From positions 1-17,499 of the forward strand of contig DASTRU010000127.1 in assembly GCA_035761045.1 (NCBI GenBank): a stretch of DNA of 17,499 nt, given 5' to 3'. Positions 15,213-17,499 of the stretch are shown here, in pieces; position 1 is the first letter of the stretch, and each line of letters opens with the position of its first letter. The position numbers and the translations under genes are program-made. The notes beneath the pieces were generated by a model. It saw only the letters and a list, made by a program, of their open reading frames with translations, was not told the DNA's origin and made no database searches. The stretch comes from DASTRU01 sp035761045 (GTDB taxonomy: Bacteria; Pseudomonadota; Gammaproteobacteria; Burkholderiales; Burkholderiaceae_E).

Positions 15213-16022
15213 ATGTGGATCGACACCCATTGCCATCTCGATGCTTCGGAATTCGACGCGGACCGCGCGAACGTCGCGGCGCAAGCGTTGGCCAACGGTG
15301 TGCGCGCCATCGTGATTCCAGCCGTCGGTCGCGATAATTTTTCAACGGTACGAACGCTCGCTCATGCGATACCGGGCGGCGTGTATGCGTTGGGCATCCA
15401 TCCGATGTATGTGGCGCACGCGTTGGACGACGATCTGGTCGTCTTGCGCGACGCCGTGCGGTTGGCAATCAACGATCCACGTTTTATCGGCATCGGCGAA
15501 ATCGGGCTTGATTTTTTCGATCCCGCCGCCATCGCGGTCGCGGACCGGCAAGAGCGCTTTTACGAAACGCAGCTTCGCATCGCGGTGGAGTTCGATCTAC
15601 CGGTCATCTTGCATGTGCGTCGTTCGCAAGATCGCGTGTTGCGCCAGTTGCGGCGAATGCGGCCACGCGGCGGTTTCGCGCACGCGTTTAACGGCAGCCA
15701 GCAACAAGCCGACGCGTTTGTCGCGCTCAATTTCAAATTAGGCATTGGTGGCGCGATGACGTTCGAGCGCGCGCTGCAAATTCGCCGACTGGCGTTGCAC
15801 ATGCCGCTCGAACACTTAGTGCTTGAAACCGACGCGCCCGATATCCCGCCTGCTTGGATTCGCCCCGGTCGCAATTCGCCCGCGGAGTTACCCGCCATCG
15901 GATATGCGCTTGCGGCCTTGCGTGGCCTTGAGCCCGAGCAGGTCGCGCGCGTGACGACCGCGAACGCGTACGCGGTATTGCCGAAGCTCGCGGCGCTTCA
16001 CGCCTCGCAAGCAACTTCATGA
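15213..16022 (+). CDS. TatD-family metal-dependent hydrolase (YjjV-like DNase)
   Basis: This is a probable cytosolic TIM-barrel metallohydrolase; TatD family members act as DNases, several with 3'-to-5' exonuclease activity. In the 269 residues the metal ligands are visible: H6 and H8 (DTHCHLD), E96 (GEIGLDFF), H134 (VILHVRRS), H157 (FAHAFNGS) and D207 (LETDAPD). The sequence runs closer to E. coli YjjV than to TatD or YcfH, with GGAMTFERA and DAPDIPPAW matching that branch. It begins 51 bases after lolD and its stop overlaps the comEC start as ATGA. Family assignment is firm; the natural substrate is not settled. Confidence 0.94.
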   Translation: MWIDTHCHLDASEFDADRANVAAQALANGVRAIVIPAVGRDNFSTVRTLAHAIPGGVYALGIHPMYVAHALDDDLVVLRDAVRLAINDPRFIGIGEIGLDFFDPAAIAVADRQERFYETQLRIAVEFDLPVILHVRRSQDRVLRQLRRMRPRGGFAHAFNGSQQQADAFVALNFKLGIGGAMTFERALQIRRLALHMPLEHLVLETDAPDIPPAWIRPGRNSPAELPAIGYALAALRGLEPEQVARVTTANAYAVLPKLAALHASQATS

Positions 16023-17499
16023 GCGTTCGACTCGGTGCCATCGCGTGGTGCTTGGGTGCCGCGTGGTTGCAAACACGCGCGGTATTGCCTCATGCGTTGA
16101 CGTGGTGGAGCGCGTTGTTCGTAACGCTTGGTATGTGCGGCGTAATTTCTTATGTCGCACCCACGCGCATGGTGCGACCAGTGCGCATCGTCTTGATCGT
16201 TATCGCTGCATTCATCGCGGGCGTGGCCTGGTCGGCTTGGCGCGCCGAAACGCGGTTGAACGACGCGTTGGATGCGCAATGGGAGAACCGCGAGATCGAA
16301 ATCATCGGCATCGTTCGCGGCTTGCCGGATGAAGTCATCGGATTTGGCGGCGGTCGAGGCGTGCGCTTTGAGTTCGATGTGGAGCACGCGTCGTCGCCCG
16401 CGCGCAGCGTGCCTTCGCGCGTATCGCTTGCGTGGTACCCCCGCACCGCGCGGGGCGTGACGCTTGACGTGCCCGTCGTCGCGCCCGGCGAGCGGTGGCG
16501 CTTGCGCGTCAAGCTTCGTCGTCCGCATGGCTTGTACAACCCGTATGGATTCGATCTCGAGCCGTGGCTGCTCGAACGAAACGTGCGTGCGACCGGCTCG
16601 GTGCGCGCCAGCGGGGAGGAGGTGCGGCTGACGGCGTTCGTCCCGTCGTTTGAATCGGTCGTGGACCGCGCGCGCTTTGTCGTCGCGCGCCATGTAATGG
16701 ATGCCTTGCCCAATCATCCTTATGCGGGCGTGATACTCGCCTTGGTCGTGGGCGATCAACGAGCCGTCAGCGCCGACGATTGGACCATGTTCAACCAAAC
16801 CGGCGTCGGGCATTTACTTAGTATTTCCGGCTTGCACGTCACGATGTTCGCCGCGCTCGTGGCCGCGCTTGCCGCATGGTGTTGGACGATCGCGGTACGG
16901 CATCGCTGCGCGCCATTGATGCGAATCGCGCGCATGCCGTTCGCGGCGGTGTTCGGCTTCATCGCGGCGGCTGGCTATACCTTGATCAGCGGCATGCAAG
17001 TCCCGGCGCAACGCACGTTATGGATGTTGGGCATCGTCGCGCTTGGCTGGATCGTTCAACGCCAGGTTCGGCCGTCGTACCTGCTGGCGCTCGCGGCGTG
17101 GATCGTGATCGCCGCCGACCCGTGGGCCGTGACCGCGCCGGGCTTTTGGTTGTCTTTCATCGCGGTGGCCTGCTTGTTGTACGCGGGGTTGGGAATGATG
17201 GGTGGCGCGCGCCCGCCATGGTGGCAAGCGGCGGTGCACAGTCAGTTGGCGATCGCGGTGCTGCTTTCGCCAGTGGGCTTGCTGTTGTTTCAACAAACCG
17301 CCGTCGTCGGTCCAATCGCCAACGCTATCGCGATTCCGGTGGTGAGTTTTCTCGTGACACCGCTTGCGTTATTGGGCGGCTTGATCGGTCCATGGCTTGA
17401 ATGGACCTGGCCGTTGCAACTCGCGCATGCCTTATTCGCGTGGACCGCCATCGCATTGGAATGGCTCGCGCGCGTGCCGGGCGCAAGCCTTGAGTTGCC
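16019..17499 (+). CDS. comEC: DNA internalization protein ComEC/Rec2, 3'-truncated by window edge
   Basis: ComEC is the inner-membrane channel that takes single-stranded DNA into the cytosol during natural transformation. The frame from ATG 16019 is open to the last base (493 codons visible), so the C-terminal third, which normally includes a metallo-beta-lactamase-like domain, is missing. Hydrophobic helices near the N-terminus are followed by the soluble DUF4131/OB-like region (about residues 85-200, with NPYGFDLEPWLLERN). The competence domain then carries the hallmark GVGHLLSISGLHVTMFAAL (H273) and further membrane helices, including AGYTLISGMQVPAQRT. The start overlaps the TatD-family stop as ATGA. 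Whether the organism is naturally competent cannot be told from this gene alone. Confidence 0.95.
   Translation, partial: MSVRLGAIAWCLGAAWLQTRAVLPHALTWWSALFVTLGMCGVISYVAPTRMVRPVRIVLIVIAAFIAGVAWSAWRAETRLNDALDAQWENREIEIIGIVRGLPDEVIGFGGGRGVRFEFDVEHASSPARSVPSRVSLAWYPRTARGVTLDVPVVAPGERWRLRVKLRRPHGLYNPYGFDLEPWLLERNVRATGSVRASGEEVRLTAFVPSFESVVDRARFVVARHVMDALPNHPYAGVILALVVGDQRAVSADDWTMFNQTGVGHLLSISGLHVTMFAALVAALAAWCWTIAVRHRCAPLMRIARMPFAAVFGFIAAAGYTLISGMQVPAQRTLWMLGIVALGWIVQRQVRPSYLLALAAWIVIAADPWAVTAPGFWLSFIAVACLLYAGLGMMGGARPPWWQAAVHSQLAIAVLLSPVGLLLFQQTAVVGPIANAIAIPVVSFLVTPLALLGGLIGPWLEWTWPLQLAHALFAWTAIALEWLARVPGASLEL

Noticed and set aside
15998..16813. A 271-codon minus-strand frame at the tatD/comEC junction
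   Set aside because: comEC on the plus strand is the real gene: the SISGLHVTMF motif and the overlapping start support it, while the antisense product is low-complexity Arg/His/Ala.

Overview
The window is core chromosome of a betaproteobacterium, most likely of the order Burkholderiales. The evidence is the complete isc order ending in iscX, Burkholderia-like IscU and RF2 sequences (RF2 starting MEAEQLNAL), a DUF1631 protein, and the order lolC-lolD-tatD-comEC. G+C looks to be in the high 50s percent by eye. Codon use is unusual for such a genome: TTG dominates for leucine and CAA for glutamine. I see no tRNA, rRNA, CRISPR array, insertion sequence, prophage or other mobile element.

Layout. 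(1) 2-4648, plus strand: the iron-sulfur cluster (ISC) assembly operon, iscS (5' end outside the window), iscU, iscA, hscB, hscA, fdx, iscX. A strong 14/15-bp hairpin lies between iscA and hscB. (2) 4657-8003, minus strand: an FMN-binding pyridoxamine-phosphate-oxidase-like protein, lysS, and prfB with the classic +1 programmed frameshift, so prfB is one 367-residue gene. (3) 8128-10452, plus strand: a large DUF1631 protein of unknown function, divergent from prfB. (4) 10464-13159, minus strand: recJ and an upstream RpfE-like gene sharing a 4-base stop/start overlap. (5) 13216-17499, plus strand: lolC-type permease, lolD ATPase, a TatD-family nuclease (YjjV-like) and comEC, which runs off the right edge still open.

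How the genes work together. IscS supplies sulfur to the IscU scaffold. HscB and HscA release the cluster using the LPPVK motif present in this IscU. Fdx supplies electrons, and IscA and IscX are accessory. The left minus-strand block is translational: lysine charging (LysS) and UGA/UAA termination (RF2). RecJ is a repair exonuclease. LolC and LolD form the inner-membrane lipoprotein export pump. TatD-like and ComEC are DNA-processing and DNA-uptake proteins joined by an overlapping stop/start. All spacers are short; the longest is the 124-bp prfB/DUF1631 divergent region, so no stretch over 300 bases lacks a gene.

I find no convincing new system. The least understood parts are the DUF1631 protein, the RpfE-like protein and its link to the recJ/prfB/lysS neighbourhood, the iscA-hscB hairpin, and the codon bias.
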